64,000 nt of DNA from CBDCGS01 sp965216915 (GCA_965216915.1 CBDCGS010000008.1:186001-250000), one strand, 5' to 3'. Numbered from the stretch's first letter, positions 7,387 through 17,064 are shown. Numbers and translations: made by a program. Notes: generated by a model from the letters alone, not told the origin.

Positions 7387-9735
7387 GTGACGTCGACAAA
7401 TGGTATCCGGGTGCCGCTATTCATCGGCGCGCTGTTCGTCGCGCTGGCGGTTGGTTTGTGGCACATGCTGGACGCGCGCGAACGGGCCGGGCTCGACGCG
7501 CGCGTCGCGGTTGCCGCGCAAGATCTCTCGCTCGTCGTTCGGCAAGCGCTCGATGATCGCACGCGCGCGCTCGATCGCATGGCTGGCCGCTGGGAGTCGC
7601 GCGGCGGCACACCCCGCGCCGAATGGGAAGCAGATGCTGCCCGCCACATCACCGATCAGCCGGGCTATCGCGCCATCGAATGGGTCGATCGCTCATTTCA
7701 TGTGAGATGGATCGTGCCGCGCGCCGGCAACGAGCAGGCCGAAGGGCTCGATCTGGCCTCCGAGCCACGCCGTCGTGCCGCGCTCGAGGAAGCGCGTGAC
7801 ACGCGCACCGTCGCACTAACCCGGGCGGTCGACCTCGTGCAGGGGGGCAAGGGGTTTCTCGCCTTCGTGCCGGTCTATACCCAAGACACGTTCGAGGGCT
7901 TCATTCTTGGCGTGTTCAAAGTCGACGGTCTCTTGGAGACGATCGCCGCCCAAGCGCCGGACTATCGGCTGCAGGTGTTTGACGGCGCGCAACGCATTTA
8001 CGGCACCGACGATGCGGAGGTGTTGCCGGCGTCCGCAGATTCCATGCTGCTCTACCACGGCCTGGAATGGCACCTTCATGTTGCCGCTACGAAAGCGTTC
8101 GCGGAACGTCTTCTCTCGCCGCTTCCAGAGGTCGTGCTCGGGAGCGTTCTGATGATCGCGTTGCTCGCGGGCATCGGCACCGCCCTGGCATTGTCGGCGC
8201 GCCGGCGCGAGCGCGCACATCGTGACAGCGAGGCCCGCCTCGCGGAGCGAGAAGCACTTCTCGCGCGCGCCGAGCGGATGGCGGGGCTTGGAAGCTGGGA
8301 GCTGGACTTTGTGACCCAACGGGTGGTCTGGTCAGACCAGTCGTTCCGCACATTGGGGGTCGATCCTGCGACCTTCGACGGACGCCAGGAAACCTTTATG
8401 GAGCGTGTGCATCCGGAAGACCGCGCCCGTGTGCAGCAGCATATCGACGAGATCATGGAGAAAGGCATCGCCTACGATCTCGAATTCAGGATCGTGCGCG
8501 CCACCGACGGCGAGACCCGTCATGTCCACGCCCGCGGGGAGATCACCCACGATCAAAGCGGCCGGCCCGCGCTTGTCGCCGGCACGACCCTGGACATCAC
8601 GGAACGGGTGAGAGCGCGCGAGGCCATCGCTGACCGCGAGCGCAAGCTCCGCCTCATCACCAACAATGTGCCGGCGCTGATCGCCCATGTGGATCGCGAT
8701 CGCCGGTACACGTTCGCCAATGAGGAGTATCACCGCTGGGCGGGTTGCGATGTGGTGGTTGGTCGCACGATCGACGAAGTTCTCGGCGATCGTCAGGGTC
8801 CGGCGGTCATGGCGGATGTAGAACGGGTGTTTGCAGGTGAACGGGTCGACCGCCAGCGCAAATATGCGGTGGCCGGGGTCGATCGCGAATTCCGGGTTTC
8901 GCTCGTCCCCGATCGTGATGCCGCGGGCGACGTGCTCGGCATCTACGTTTTTGCCGTGGACATCTCGGAGCTCCACGCGCTCACCGAGCGCCTTGAGCGC
9001 TCCAACAAGGAGCTGGAGAGCTTCGCCTATGTGGCATCGCACGATCTTCAGGAGCCGCTGCGCATGGTGGAGAGCTTCTGCGAGCTTCTGGCGCGGCGCT
9101 ATGGTGACCAGCTCGACGCGGACGCCAACGAGTTCATCGGATTCGCGGTGGACGGCGCGCGGCGCATGCGTGCGCTGATCACCGACCTTCTCGACTATTC
9201 GCGGGCTCAACGCCGCGAGTTCATCTTCGAGGAGACCGATCTCCGCCGGGTGGTCGACGATGCGATCGCGAACCTCAAGGCCGCCATCGACGAGAGTGGT
9301 GCGACGATCGAGATCGGCCCCCTGCCGGTGATCGCGGGCGATGGCTCGCAGCTGACCCGGCTGTTCGCCAACCTCATCGGCAACGCAATCAAGTTCGTCG
9401 GGGCGCGGGCGCCCGTGGTCACGGTGTCGGCCGAGGAGATGGATGGGGGCTGGGAGATCGCCGTCGCCGACAACGGGATCGGCATCAAGCCCGAGCATCG
9501 GGAGCGTATCTTCGGCATTTTCCAGCGCCTTCATGCGCAAAACGAGTACGCCGGCACCGGGATCGGCCTGACGATCTCGCGCCAGATCGCGCTGCGGCAT
9601 GGCGGGGACATTCGGGTTGAATCGACGCCCGGCGAAGGCACCACCTTTTTCGTCCGATTGCGTGCGGTCGCTCCAGGCGTTTCGCCCGCTCCGGGCAATG
9701 CGCGCACGCAGGACGCCAAGGGGCTGGCGGCATGA
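7387..9735 (+). CDS. CHASE-domain membrane histidine kinase (CHASE-PAS-PAS-HisKA-HATPase)
   Basis: A 782-residue sensor kinase. A first membrane segment lies at about 8-28. The periplasmic part resembles a CHASE ligand-binding domain, with the alternation ALEEARDT...LTRAVDLVQGG and GFILGVFKVDGLL. A second membrane segment near 255-275 is followed by two PAS domains, a HisKA region with phospho-His H552 in ASHDLQEPLR, and an ATPase domain (NLIGNAIKF, DNGIGI, GTGIGL). The GTG at 7387 is chosen because GGAG lies about 9 bases upstream; the frame is open back to 7273, inside the previous gene. CHASE domains sense small extracellular molecules; the ligand here is unknown. Confidence 0.88.
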   Translation: MTSTNGIRVPLFIGALFVALAVGLWHMLDARERAGLDARVAVAAQDLSLVVRQALDDRTRALDRMAGRWESRGGTPRAEWEADAARHITDQPGYRAIEWVDRSFHVRWIVPRAGNEQAEGLDLASEPRRRAALEEARDTRTVALTRAVDLVQGGKGFLAFVPVYTQDTFEGFILGVFKVDGLLETIAAQAPDYRLQVFDGAQRIYGTDDAEVLPASADSMLLYHGLEWHLHVAATKAFAERLLSPLPEVVLGSVLMIALLAGIGTALALSARRRERAHRDSEARLAEREALLARAERMAGLGSWELDFVTQRVVWSDQSFRTLGVDPATFDGRQETFMERVHPEDRARVQQHIDEIMEKGIAYDLEFRIVRATDGETRHVHARGEITHDQSGRPALVAGTTLDITERVRAREAIADRERKLRLITNNVPALIAHVDRDRRYTFANEEYHRWAGCDVVVGRTIDEVLGDRQGPAVMADVERVFAGERVDRQRKYAVAGVDREFRVSLVPDRDAAGDVLGIYVFAVDISELHALTERLERSNKELESFAYVASHDLQEPLRMVESFCELLARRYGDQLDADANEFIGFAVDGARRMRALITDLLDYSRAQRREFIFEETDLRRVVDDAIANLKAAIDESGATIEIGPLPVIAGDGSQLTRLFANLIGNAIKFVGARAPVVTVSAEEMDGGWEIAVADNGIGIKPEHRERIFGIFQRLHAQNEYAGTGIGLTISRQIALRHGGDIRVESTPGEGTTFFVRLRAVAPGVSPAPGNARTQDAKGLAA

Positions 9736-10205
9736 CCGGCGCTCCCCGCAATAGGCCGCTGCCGCCCGTCGAGATCTTGCTCGTTGAGGATTCCCCGGGC
9801 GACGTGCGGCTCACCCAGGAGGGGCTGCGCGATTCGGCCGTGGAGAACACGCTCCACGTGGTCAACGACGGTGAAGCGGCGCTCGACTTCCTGCGCGAGC
9901 GGCGCGATGGCAACCAACCGCTGCCCGATCTCATTCTGCTCGATCTCAACTTGCCGCGGATGGACGGGCGCGAGGTGCTTGCGTCGATCAAAGGCGATCC
10001 GGCGCTCGCGATGATCCCGGTCGTGGTGCTGACCACCTCCAATGCCGAGCAAGACATCCGCCAGGCCTACGCCCTTCAAGCCAACTGCTACATCACGAAG
10101 CCAACGGGCTTCGACGGCTTCGTCGCCGCGATCGAGGCGATTGAAATGTTCTGGCTCTCCATCGCCCAGTTGCCCCGGCGCGCCTGCCAAGAGGCGATGG
10201 GCTAA
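9732..10205 (+). CDS. Single-domain response regulator, Rcp1-like
   Basis: A 157-residue stand-alone receiver. ILLVEDSPGD carries acidic D20, D71 in LILLDLNLPRMDG is the phosphoacceptor, LTTS holds the switch Thr, and ITKP holds the conserved Lys. The SPGD...T.E.L pattern and extra length are typical of the Rcp1-type partners of PAS/phytochrome-like kinases. Its ATG overlaps the kinase stop (ATGA), so it is the most likely direct phosphorylation target. It has no output domain and may shuttle phosphate or act by protein contact. Confidence 0.92.
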   Translation: MTGAPRNRPLPPVEILLVEDSPGDVRLTQEGLRDSAVENTLHVVNDGEAALDFLRERRDGNQPLPDLILLDLNLPRMDGREVLASIKGDPALAMIPVVVLTTSNAEQDIRQAYALQANCYITKPTGFDGFVAAIEAIEMFWLSIAQLPRRACQEAMG

Positions 10206-10240
10206 CGAGCGCTGGCGCGCCGCTGGCGGCCGCCGCTGGT

Positions 10241-11566
10241 CTAGTCTCGCGACGGCGAGCCATCCGAGCCGTAAGTGTCGATCAAGCCGCGCCGTCCGCG
10301 TAGGGCCGTCTTGTCGAGCGCATGCCACGCTTTCCGGTCTCCACTCAGCCCGGCTGCCGCGAGAATGTCGCGCGAGGCGACAATCGGCCAACCGACTTGT
10401 TTCGTCTGCTCCTGCAATCGCGCAGCGATGTTCACCGAGTCGCCGAGGACGGAGTATTCGAGGCGTGTGTCATCGCCGATCGCCCCGCAAAACACCTCAC
10501 CCCAGTGGACCCCGATGCCAACCTCGACGGCGTCTTCCCCCGCTTGCTTGCGCTGCTTTCCCCATTCCGCGACCTCCGACAGGATCAGGTTTGCGCATCT
10601 CAGCGCCGCGGCGGCGTCGTTCTCCGAAGGCCGAACGAGACCGAACACGACCATGGCAGCGTCGCCGATGAACTTGTCGATCGTTCCGTCACACGCGTCG
10701 ACGGCCCGCGTGATGCGGCGTCTGAACTCCGTGACGAAGGCACTGAGCGCCTCGGGCGGCATCGCCTCGGAGAGCGGTGTAAAACCCCGAATGTCCACGA
10801 ACAATATGGCCGCATTCTGCCGCCTGCCGCGACGAAGCTCATCGAGCCCAGCCTCCGCCAGGCGATCGGCGATTTGTTGCGGTAAGTAGCGGGTCAGATT
10901 GATGCCACGATGCGTCTCGCTGATTGCTCGGGTCAGCAGGGCGCGGGCGCGGATGGCCGCAACCACCAGAACGAGACCGGCTAGCGCAAGCATGGCCAGC
11001 CGCATGACGTTCGGCGGTACAGCGAAGAACAGGCTGAGGACGTTCGGCGGCGCCGCGTCCAGCTCATAGTCCCAGCTGGCGCCAAACAGCGCTATGGCCA
11101 TCAGGCCGAGGATCAAGAGCCCGACTAGATAGCCCTGCAAGGCGGGATTGAACCTCAACGCCCCGAAACTAAGCGCCACCGGCGCCAACCAGATCGGCGG
11201 CAGACTGATGACGTAATTCGCGGGCAGGCCGGTGTTGATCAGGCCGAGCCAGACGTTCGCCAGGAGGAAGGCACAATCGCCGGTGACCGCGAGCCAAGCC
11301 ATCCACGGTCGGTACGCGCCCCGTGCGCTGACCAGAAAGGATGCCACGCCCAGCAGCAAGTACGCGAACATCGTGCCCCCTGCGAACATCCATTGCCTGG
11401 AGAGCATGGGTTGGTCGTCGGGCGCGATCCGCAAAACCGCCACCACGAAGACCACGATGAGCGCAACGGCAATGAGGATTCGCAACAACCCCACCGTTCG
11501 CTCGGCACGCATCTCCGCTTGAGCGAAGAGCGCCTCGGAGCGCGGCAGCAAAGTCGTGTTTTGCAT
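10241..11566 (-). CDS. Membrane-bound class III adenylate/guanylate cyclase
   Basis: The 441-residue protein begins with about six hydrophobic segments (residues 25-205), followed by a cyclase homology domain. Its catalytic features are ILFVDIRGFTPLSE (metal-binding Asp), DKFIGDAAMVVFG (second metal-binding Asp) and GDSVNIAARL. It should make cAMP under control of the membrane part. It is convergent with the c-di-GMP operon, so two nucleotide second-messenger systems sit side by side. A GAGAAG Shine-Dalgarno-like stretch precedes the ATG. Confidence 0.9.
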   Translation of the reverse strand: MQNTTLLPRSEALFAQAEMRAERTVGLLRILIAVALIVVFVVAVLRIAPDDQPMLSRQWMFAGGTMFAYLLLGVASFLVSARGAYRPWMAWLAVTGDCAFLLANVWLGLINTGLPANYVISLPPIWLAPVALSFGALRFNPALQGYLVGLLILGLMAIALFGASWDYELDAAPPNVLSLFFAVPPNVMRLAMLALAGLVLVVAAIRARALLTRAISETHRGINLTRYLPQQIADRLAEAGLDELRRGRRQNAAILFVDIRGFTPLSEAMPPEALSAFVTEFRRRITRAVDACDGTIDKFIGDAAMVVFGLVRPSENDAAAALRCANLILSEVAEWGKQRKQAGEDAVEVGIGVHWGEVFCGAIGDDTRLEYSVLGDSVNIAARLQEQTKQVGWPIVASRDILAAAGLSGDRKAWHALDKTALRGRRGLIDTYGSDGSPSRD

Positions 11567-11894
11567 CTTCTCGCGACCTCTTAGAAAGCTCCGCGCGATG
11601 GTTGAGAGTTGGGGGAGATTCAGCCTCTAGGTCCTTACCACCCGCGTACCCGCTCGAATAGGAGGCGGTCTGCCTGCGCGCGCGGCTGGCGGCGCAGCCG
11701 AGCGCATGCTCGGCGAGTGGCGAGATCTCTCCAACACCGAGCGGCCCGCTGTGCCCCCGATGGCCGAACCTCGGCCGCGGCCCAGGGGCCGACAGCAGCA
11801 GCAAACCAGATCAAAAGGGTTCAGACGGTGCGTCCAGACCGCGGAACACGCTTTGGCACCGTCGCTAGATCGTCCAAAGATTCAGGATGGCTCA
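11567..11894. other. 328-bp intergenic region upstream of the cyclase gene
   Basis: This gap lies between the end of the acyl-CoA ligase gene and the start of the cyclase gene, both on the minus strand. It must hold the cyclase promoter and the ligase operon's terminator. I see a small perfect hairpin, GGCCGA-ACC-TCGGCC at 11762-11776, without a T-run. I find no convincing protein, RNA gene or -35/-10 pair. The open frames crossing it look like shadows. Confidence 0.4.
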
Positions 11895-13550
11895 CTAGTC
11901 GCCGACGGCGGCGCGCGTCTGCGGCTCGCCCAAGATCCGGAGCGCCTCCGCCCGAAGCTCGTGCTTTTGCACCTTGCCGCTCGCCGTCATGGGCAGGCTC
12001 TCGACCACGAGCACGTGGCGCGGGATCTTGAAGCTCGCGATCTTGCCTTTGCAATGCGCCGCGAGCGCGTCCGTCGTCACCGCCTTGTCTGCGCGCGGCA
12101 CGACGAACGCGAGGGCGACCTCGGTCAGCCGCGGATCGGGATAGCCGACCACGGCGACCTGGTCGACAGACGGGTGGCCCATGAGAAAGGCCTCGACCTC
12201 CGCCGGCGAGACGTTCTCGCCGCCGACCTTGAGCTGATCCTTGAAGCGGCCGATGAAGCGCACATGCCCGTCCGCGCGGATGGCGGCGGTGTCACCGGTA
12301 TGCAGCCAGCCCTCGGCATCGATCGCCTCGGCGGTTTCCTTGGGCTTGTTGTAATAGCCGCGCGTGATCATGTAGGCGCGCACGAGAAGCTCGCCCTGCT
12401 CGCCGATCGGCTTGTCGGCGCCGGTCTCCGGGTCGACCACACGATACTCGAAGCCCGGCGCCGGGAAGCCCGACGCCTCGGCCCGCTGCTCGGCGGTCGA
12501 GTTCTGGAACGAGACCGTCGCGAAGGTGAACGTCTCGGTCATCCCCCAGCCCGAGAGCGTCGGGCACATCTCCTCCTGCACACGATGGGCGATCGGCGCC
12601 GTGCTCGACATGCCGGCCGGGAGCGTGCCGAAGCGCAGGCTGGAGAGGTCGCGCGGGGTGCGCGCCTTGGCGTCGAGGTAATCCTTGTAGTGCGTGTCGA
12701 AGCCGTGGGTGATGGTTGCGCGCTCCGCTTCGATCAGGCGCAGGCATTCGTCGGCGTCGAAACCGTCTAGCAGGATGTGGCGGCAGCCGGTCACCAGTGG
12801 GATGAGCGCACCTTCGCTAAAACCGTACATGTGGAACAACGGCAGCGGATTGAGAACCGCGTCGTCGTGGGTCAAACCGATCCGGCTCGCGCGGTCGCGG
12901 AGGTTGCGCACCATGATGTGGCTGTGCAGCGCGCCCTTTGGATGGCCCGTCGTGCCGGAGGTGTAGCCGATCATCACCGGATCGTCGGGGTCGACCGAGG
13001 CCGCGCGCGCGGCGAGTTCTGCTTCGCTCACGGTCTCCCCGCGCGCCATCATCGCGGCCCATGGCAAGGTGCCTTGCTCCGGCTGGTCTCCGACAAGCAC
13101 CAAGTGTCTGAGGCGAGGGAAGCCGTCGATCGATAGCGCGCACGGATCCTGCGCGCCGAGGTTGGGCAGCACCTCGCGCAGCATCGCCGCATAGTCGACC
13201 GGGCCCGAGCGGTCGATGCTGATCCAGGTTGCGCTATCCGATTGCTGCACGGTGTAGGCGACGTCGGCAGTGCGGTATCGCGTGTTCAGCGGCACGAGGA
13301 CGCCGCCGACCTTGGCGATCGCGAACGCGAGGAACACCCATTCCGGGCGGTTGGTCATCCAGAGCGCGACATGCTCGCCCCTCTCGACGCCGATGGCCAT
13401 CAGCCCCTTGGCGACGCGGTCGACCTCCCGATTGAGCGCGTCGTAGCGCCACCGCTGGCCCGCGAAGTAGAGCGCCTCGCGCTCGCCCCAGAGCGCAGCC
13501 GCCTGCGCCGGCAGATCGCCGAGCCGCTCTTTCGGATACCACGCGCTCAT
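11895..13550 (-). CDS. Acyl-CoA synthetase (AMP-dependent ligase)
   Basis: A 551-residue member of the ANL superfamily, activating a carboxylic acid to its acyl-CoA through an acyl-adenylate. The ATP motif is YTSGTTGHPKGALHSH, followed by GWGMTETFT, the hinge-region Asp in GWLHTGD, RFKDQLKVGGENVSP and the C-terminal catalytic Lys in MTASGKVQKHEL. The acid is unknown. The ATG at 13550 (MSAWYPKERLGDLP) is preferred over an upstream extension because it gives the family N-terminus and follows a GAGAGG stretch. It begins 16 bases after the hydroxyacid dehydrogenase, in the same operon. Confidence 0.9.
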   Translation of the reverse strand: MSAWYPKERLGDLPAQAAALWGEREALYFAGQRWRYDALNREVDRVAKGLMAIGVERGEHVALWMTNRPEWVFLAFAIAKVGGVLVPLNTRYRTADVAYTVQQSDSATWISIDRSGPVDYAAMLREVLPNLGAQDPCALSIDGFPRLRHLVLVGDQPEQGTLPWAAMMARGETVSEAELAARAASVDPDDPVMIGYTSGTTGHPKGALHSHIMVRNLRDRASRIGLTHDDAVLNPLPLFHMYGFSEGALIPLVTGCRHILLDGFDADECLRLIEAERATITHGFDTHYKDYLDAKARTPRDLSSLRFGTLPAGMSSTAPIAHRVQEEMCPTLSGWGMTETFTFATVSFQNSTAEQRAEASGFPAPGFEYRVVDPETGADKPIGEQGELLVRAYMITRGYYNKPKETAEAIDAEGWLHTGDTAAIRADGHVRFIGRFKDQLKVGGENVSPAEVEAFLMGHPSVDQVAVVGYPDPRLTEVALAFVVPRADKAVTTDALAAHCKGKIASFKIPRHVLVVESLPMTASGKVQKHELRAEALRILGEPQTRAAVGD

Positions 13551-13566
13551 GGAGTTGCGGCCCCTC

Positions 13567-14535
13567 TCAACGGTCGCGGCCGGCCGGCAGGTTGCACGGA
13601 TGGTGCGGCCGCTCGCCCGCGAGCACGCGCACGACCTCTTCGCTGGCGCGCCGGCGCAGCTCCGCGAGCGACGCATCCGACGAGAACGCGACATGCGGCG
13701 TCACGATCACGTCGTCGCGGGCGACCAGGGCCGCCGGCGGATTGGGCTCGCCCTCGACGACGTCGAGGCCGGCGCCCGCCAACGAGCCGGTGTCGAGCGC
13801 TGCGATCAGCGCCTCGCTGTCCACCACTGGGCCGCGGCTCACATTGATCAGGAAGGCACCTGGCTTGAGCGCGCCGAGAAACGCACTGTCGACCAGGTGA
13901 TGGGTGTCGGGCGTGAGCGGCAGGTGAATGATCATGATATCGGCTTCGCGGCAGAGCGCTTCGCGGCTCACGAGGCGCGCGGGGGCGGGATCGGCGGGGG
14001 GCGCGATGTCGTGGGCGATCACCGTCATGCCGAGGCCCGCCAGCTTGCGCGCGGTGGCGCGTCCGATGCGTCCGAGGCCCAGAATGCCGGCGGTCATGGT
14101 CGCGCCACGTCTGAGCGCTGCGGCGGCGGGGTCCCAGGTGCCGTGCTTGACCGCGCGGTCGAAGGCGACGATGCCACGGAACCAGCCGAGCGCGAGCGCG
14201 ATCGCGTGGTCCGACACCTCCTCAACACAGTAGTCGGGAACGTTGGCGACCCAGGCGCCGCGCGCCGTCGCGGCCTCGACCGCGATGTTGTCGAGCCCAA
14301 CCCCGATGCGTTGAACAATGTGGAGCGTCGCGGGCGATTCGACAGCCGCCGCCGACACCTGGGCCCAGCATGTCATGATCGCCGCGGGATCGTGCTCGGC
14401 GACGAGCCGCTCGATCTCTTCCGGCGGGCTCGCCTCCGAGGGACCATGAACCAGCCGGTGCCCGGCGCCCTCGATGACGGCGCGTTCGATCTCGATATCC
14501 GGCCAGGCGTAGTCAGTTTCAAGCACGGTTGCCAT
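13567..14535 (-). CDS. D-2-hydroxyacid dehydrogenase (CtBP-like)
   Basis: A 322-residue NAD-dependent dehydrogenase of the D-isomer-specific family. The Rossmann loop is GILGLGRIGRATARK, and the catalytic triad positions are visible as Arg in NVSRGPVVD, Glu in VVEGEPNPP and His in VTPHVAF. The substrate is a 2-hydroxy or 2-keto acid of unknown nature. It lies between a LacI-like protein (17-base overlap) and an acyl-CoA ligase, suggesting a short catabolic operon in which a keto acid or derivative is then activated with CoA. Confidence 0.88.
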   Translation of the reverse strand: MATVLETDYAWPDIEIERAVIEGAGHRLVHGPSEASPPEEIERLVAEHDPAAIMTCWAQVSAAAVESPATLHIVQRIGVGLDNIAVEAATARGAWVANVPDYCVEEVSDHAIALALGWFRGIVAFDRAVKHGTWDPAAAALRRGATMTAGILGLGRIGRATARKLAGLGMTVIAHDIAPPADPAPARLVSREALCREADIMIIHLPLTPDTHHLVDSAFLGALKPGAFLINVSRGPVVDSEALIAALDTGSLAGAGLDVVEGEPNPPAALVARDDVIVTPHVAFSSDASLAELRRRASEEVVRVLAGERPHHPCNLPAGRDR

Positions 14536-15484
14536 GGCGTCGCCTCGACGGTGCGCGGGAGGATGGTTTGGCGCGATCGTCGCACAGGCCGGTGGTGCCG
14601 CGCACGATCAAATGAGGCGCAAACGGCACGCGCTGCGGCACGAACGACCCGGCCTTGACGGTTGCGCGCTCGCGAATTCGCTGTAGCAGCATCGACGTGG
14701 TGGTCGCCGCGATCTCGCGGGCCGGCAAGTTGACGGTCGTCAACCCCGGTCCCCAGAGCCGATACCAATCCGGGTCGCCATAAGCGACGAGTGAAATTCG
14801 GTTCGGCGGCTCGATGGCGGCTGCGCGCAAGGCGTCGAGCGCGCCGACCGTGAGCCGCGAGCTCGCGATCACCAACGCGGTGGGCCCCTGGTCCATCTCC
14901 AACAGGGCGGCCACCGCTTCACGCCCGAAGCTCGACCGATTGGGCCGGCGCACCAGAAGCGCCTCGCCGACGGCGATGCCCGCTTCGCACAGCGCCTGGC
15001 GAAATCCGTCGAACCGGTCCGCGCTGACGCTCCCCGACGTAGCTGGCCCCACGAACGCGATGCGTCTGTGGCCGAGGCTGATCAGATGCCCGACGGCGGT
15101 GCGCATGCCGGAGATCTCATCCAGGCCAACATAATCGGCCTCGAGGTCGACATGATCCCGGCCGACCTGCACGACGGGAAGCGTTCGCAGCGCTTCAAAC
15201 GCCTCGCGCATGGGTGCCGCGCTGGGGGTGACCACGACACCGGCGACCCCGGCCCGGATCAGGGCCGCGACCTGGCGGCTTTCATTGACGGAATCGTCGT
15301 TGCTCACCGCGACCACCACCTGCAGACGTTCGAGAAAACAACCCTCGGTCATGACCATCGCGAACGTGCAGTAGAAGTGGTTCAGGTCGGGGATGATGAG
15401 GCCGACCGTCTGCTGATCAAAGGCCCCACCGTGATCGGCCGCCAAAGCGCCGCCCTGCGCGCGGAATTCCTGTGTGTCAGTCAC
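14519..15484 (-). CDS. LacI/PurR-type effector-binding domain lacking the DNA-binding head
   Basis: The 321-residue protein matches the periplasmic-binding-protein-like core of LacI regulators: TVGLIIPDLNHFY, GVAGVVVTP, LGHRRIAFVGP, FDGFRQALCEAGI and ISLVAYGDPDWY. A normal LacI protein has about 60 residues of helix-turn-helix before this point; here only about 25 unrelated residues precede it. It starts at a GTG, and an in-frame TGA lies seven codons upstream. I translated the other minus-strand frames to about 15600 and saw no LacI-type helix-turn-helix. It may sense a ligand without binding DNA, or be a decayed repressor. Confidence 0.8.
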   Translation of the reverse strand: MTDTQEFRAQGGALAADHGGAFDQQTVGLIIPDLNHFYCTFAMVMTEGCFLERLQVVVAVSNDDSVNESRQVAALIRAGVAGVVVTPSAAPMREAFEALRTLPVVQVGRDHVDLEADYVGLDEISGMRTAVGHLISLGHRRIAFVGPATSGSVSADRFDGFRQALCEAGIAVGEALLVRRPNRSSFGREAVAALLEMDQGPTALVIASSRLTVGALDALRAAAIEPPNRISLVAYGDPDWYRLWGPGLTTVNLPAREIAATTTSMLLQRIRERATVKAGSFVPQRVPFAPHLIVRGTTGLCDDRAKPSSRAPSRRRHGNRA

Positions 15485-15677
15485 CTTGATCGCCCACGAT
15501 CAGCTGCAGGGAACCGCCTGGCCGCTCATTTGGTTCGTCGGCGGCGACTGTAACCTTAGCAAGTGGCGCGCAAGGGAGTAAGATCGCGCATCGGTGGCAC
15601 CGAGCAAGCTGCCGGCGGCGGCAAGCGCCACACACCGAGGCCGCCACCGGGTTCGCTCACGATGAGAGGCAGGGACG

Positions 15678-16976
15678 ATGGCGAAAACACTCTTCAAGAA
15701 CGTGATGATCTTCGACGGCAACAGCAAGCGTACCTATGCGGGCGAGGTGCTCTTGCAGGGCAACATGATCAACAAGGTTGCCAAGGGGAAAGGCAAGATC
15801 AAGGCGAGCGGCGTGGCCGTGGTCGATGGCGAGGGCGCGACTCTGATGCCGGGCTTGGTCGAGCCCCATGCGCATGTCTGCTACACCGACTGCGTCAATC
15901 TGCCGGACATCGGCCGGCTTCCCGTCGAGGAGCACATGGTGCTCGCGCTCGACAATGCGCGCACGATGCTCGACCAGGGCTTCACGAGTCTGTTCTCGGC
16001 GGCGGGCATCGGCGAGTCCAAGCTTCGCGTGGAGCCGGTGCTTCGCGACGTGATCGCGGCCGGGCGCTACCCCGGCCCCCGTATAAAGGCGGCCTCGCCC
16101 GAGATCACGGCGACCGGTGGCCTCGGCGATGAGCGCCAGCACCACATGTATCACGAATCGGTCGGCTACATCGCCGACGGCCCGGACGAGGTGCGCCGCG
16201 CGTGCCGCGTCTGCGTGCGCGAGGGCTGCGACAACCTCAAGATCAACATCTCGGGCGATGAGTTCGTGCGCCCCGGCCAGTCGGAGCGCCTCACCTACAA
16301 CGATGCCGAGGTCGCGGCCGCGGCCGACGTCGCGCACGAATCGGGCGTCAACATCATCACCCACGCGCGCGCCGACAAGGCGGTGCGGCTCGCCCTCAAG
16401 CACGGCATCAACATCATCTATCACGCGGACTATGCGAGCAATAAGACGCTCGACGCGCTCGAGGCGAAGAAGAAGGAGGTGTACCTCGCGCCTGCCGTCG
16501 GCATCGTCTACACGTTGGCGTACGAGGCCAGTGAATGGGGCTTCACCCGCGAGACCGCCGAGAACATGAACCTGTTCTACAAGATGGAGAACACGGTTCG
16601 CGTCTACAAAGAGGCGCGCAAGCGCGGCATCCGCGCGATGCCTGGCGGCGACTACGGCTTTGCGTGGAACCCGATCGGCTCGAACGCCCGCGACCTCGAG
16701 CACTTCGTCAACCTGTTCGGTTATTCGCCGGCCGAGGCGCTCATCGGCGCCACGAAGTGGGCCGGCGAGCTGATGGGGCCCAACATCGGCCAGGTCAAGG
16801 AGGGTTATCTCGCCGACCTGCTGTTGGTCGACGGCGACCCCACCAAGGACGTCTCGATCATGCAGGACCGCGACAACCTCCTGATGATCATGAAGGACGG
16901 CCAGTACCACAAGGCGCCCGATGCCGACAGCCTGGCACGCCGCCGCCAGGTCGCCGCGCCCGCGGCCGCCGAGTAG
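15678..16976 (+). CDS. Amidohydrolase family protein (imidazolonepropionase/prolidase-like)
   Basis: A 432-residue metal-dependent hydrolase. The HxH pair is H64 and H66 in LVEPHAHVC. A likely carbamylated Lys sits in NLKINISG, further metal His residues in IITHARA and IIYHADY, and the catalytic Asp in MPGGDYGF. The C-terminus returns to the small beta domain (VKEGYLADLLLVDGDP). The family cleaves amide, imide or peptide-like bonds; the substrate is unknown. A strong GAGAGGCAGGGA stretch precedes the ATG. It is transcribed away from the LacI-like gene across 193 bases, so that protein's ligand may relate to its substrate. Confidence 0.88.
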   Translation: MAKTLFKNVMIFDGNSKRTYAGEVLLQGNMINKVAKGKGKIKASGVAVVDGEGATLMPGLVEPHAHVCYTDCVNLPDIGRLPVEEHMVLALDNARTMLDQGFTSLFSAAGIGESKLRVEPVLRDVIAAGRYPGPRIKAASPEITATGGLGDERQHHMYHESVGYIADGPDEVRRACRVCVREGCDNLKINISGDEFVRPGQSERLTYNDAEVAAAADVAHESGVNIITHARADKAVRLALKHGINIIYHADYASNKTLDALEAKKKEVYLAPAVGIVYTLAYEASEWGFTRETAENMNLFYKMENTVRVYKEARKRGIRAMPGGDYGFAWNPIGSNARDLEHFVNLFGYSPAEALIGATKWAGELMGPNIGQVKEGYLADLLLVDGDPTKDVSIMQDRDNLLMIMKDGQYHKAPDADSLARRRQVAAPAAAE

Positions 16977-17006
16977 CGCGGCGCGCGACAAGCCATCCGC
17001 CGGATC

Positions 17007-17032
17007 GGACCGCGCCGCCCAAGGCGCGGTCC
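17007..17032. terminator. Hairpin between convergent genes
   Basis: A perfect 10-bp stem, GGACCGCGCC / GGCGCGGTCC, with a six-base loop lies 30 bases after the amidohydrolase stop and 33 bases before the end of the convergent RidA-like gene. There is no T-run, so termination at this site is inferred from position and stem strength only. Confidence 0.5.
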
Positions 17033-17064
17033 CTTCCGGCGCCTACTCTAGTGCGAGGCTCGCC

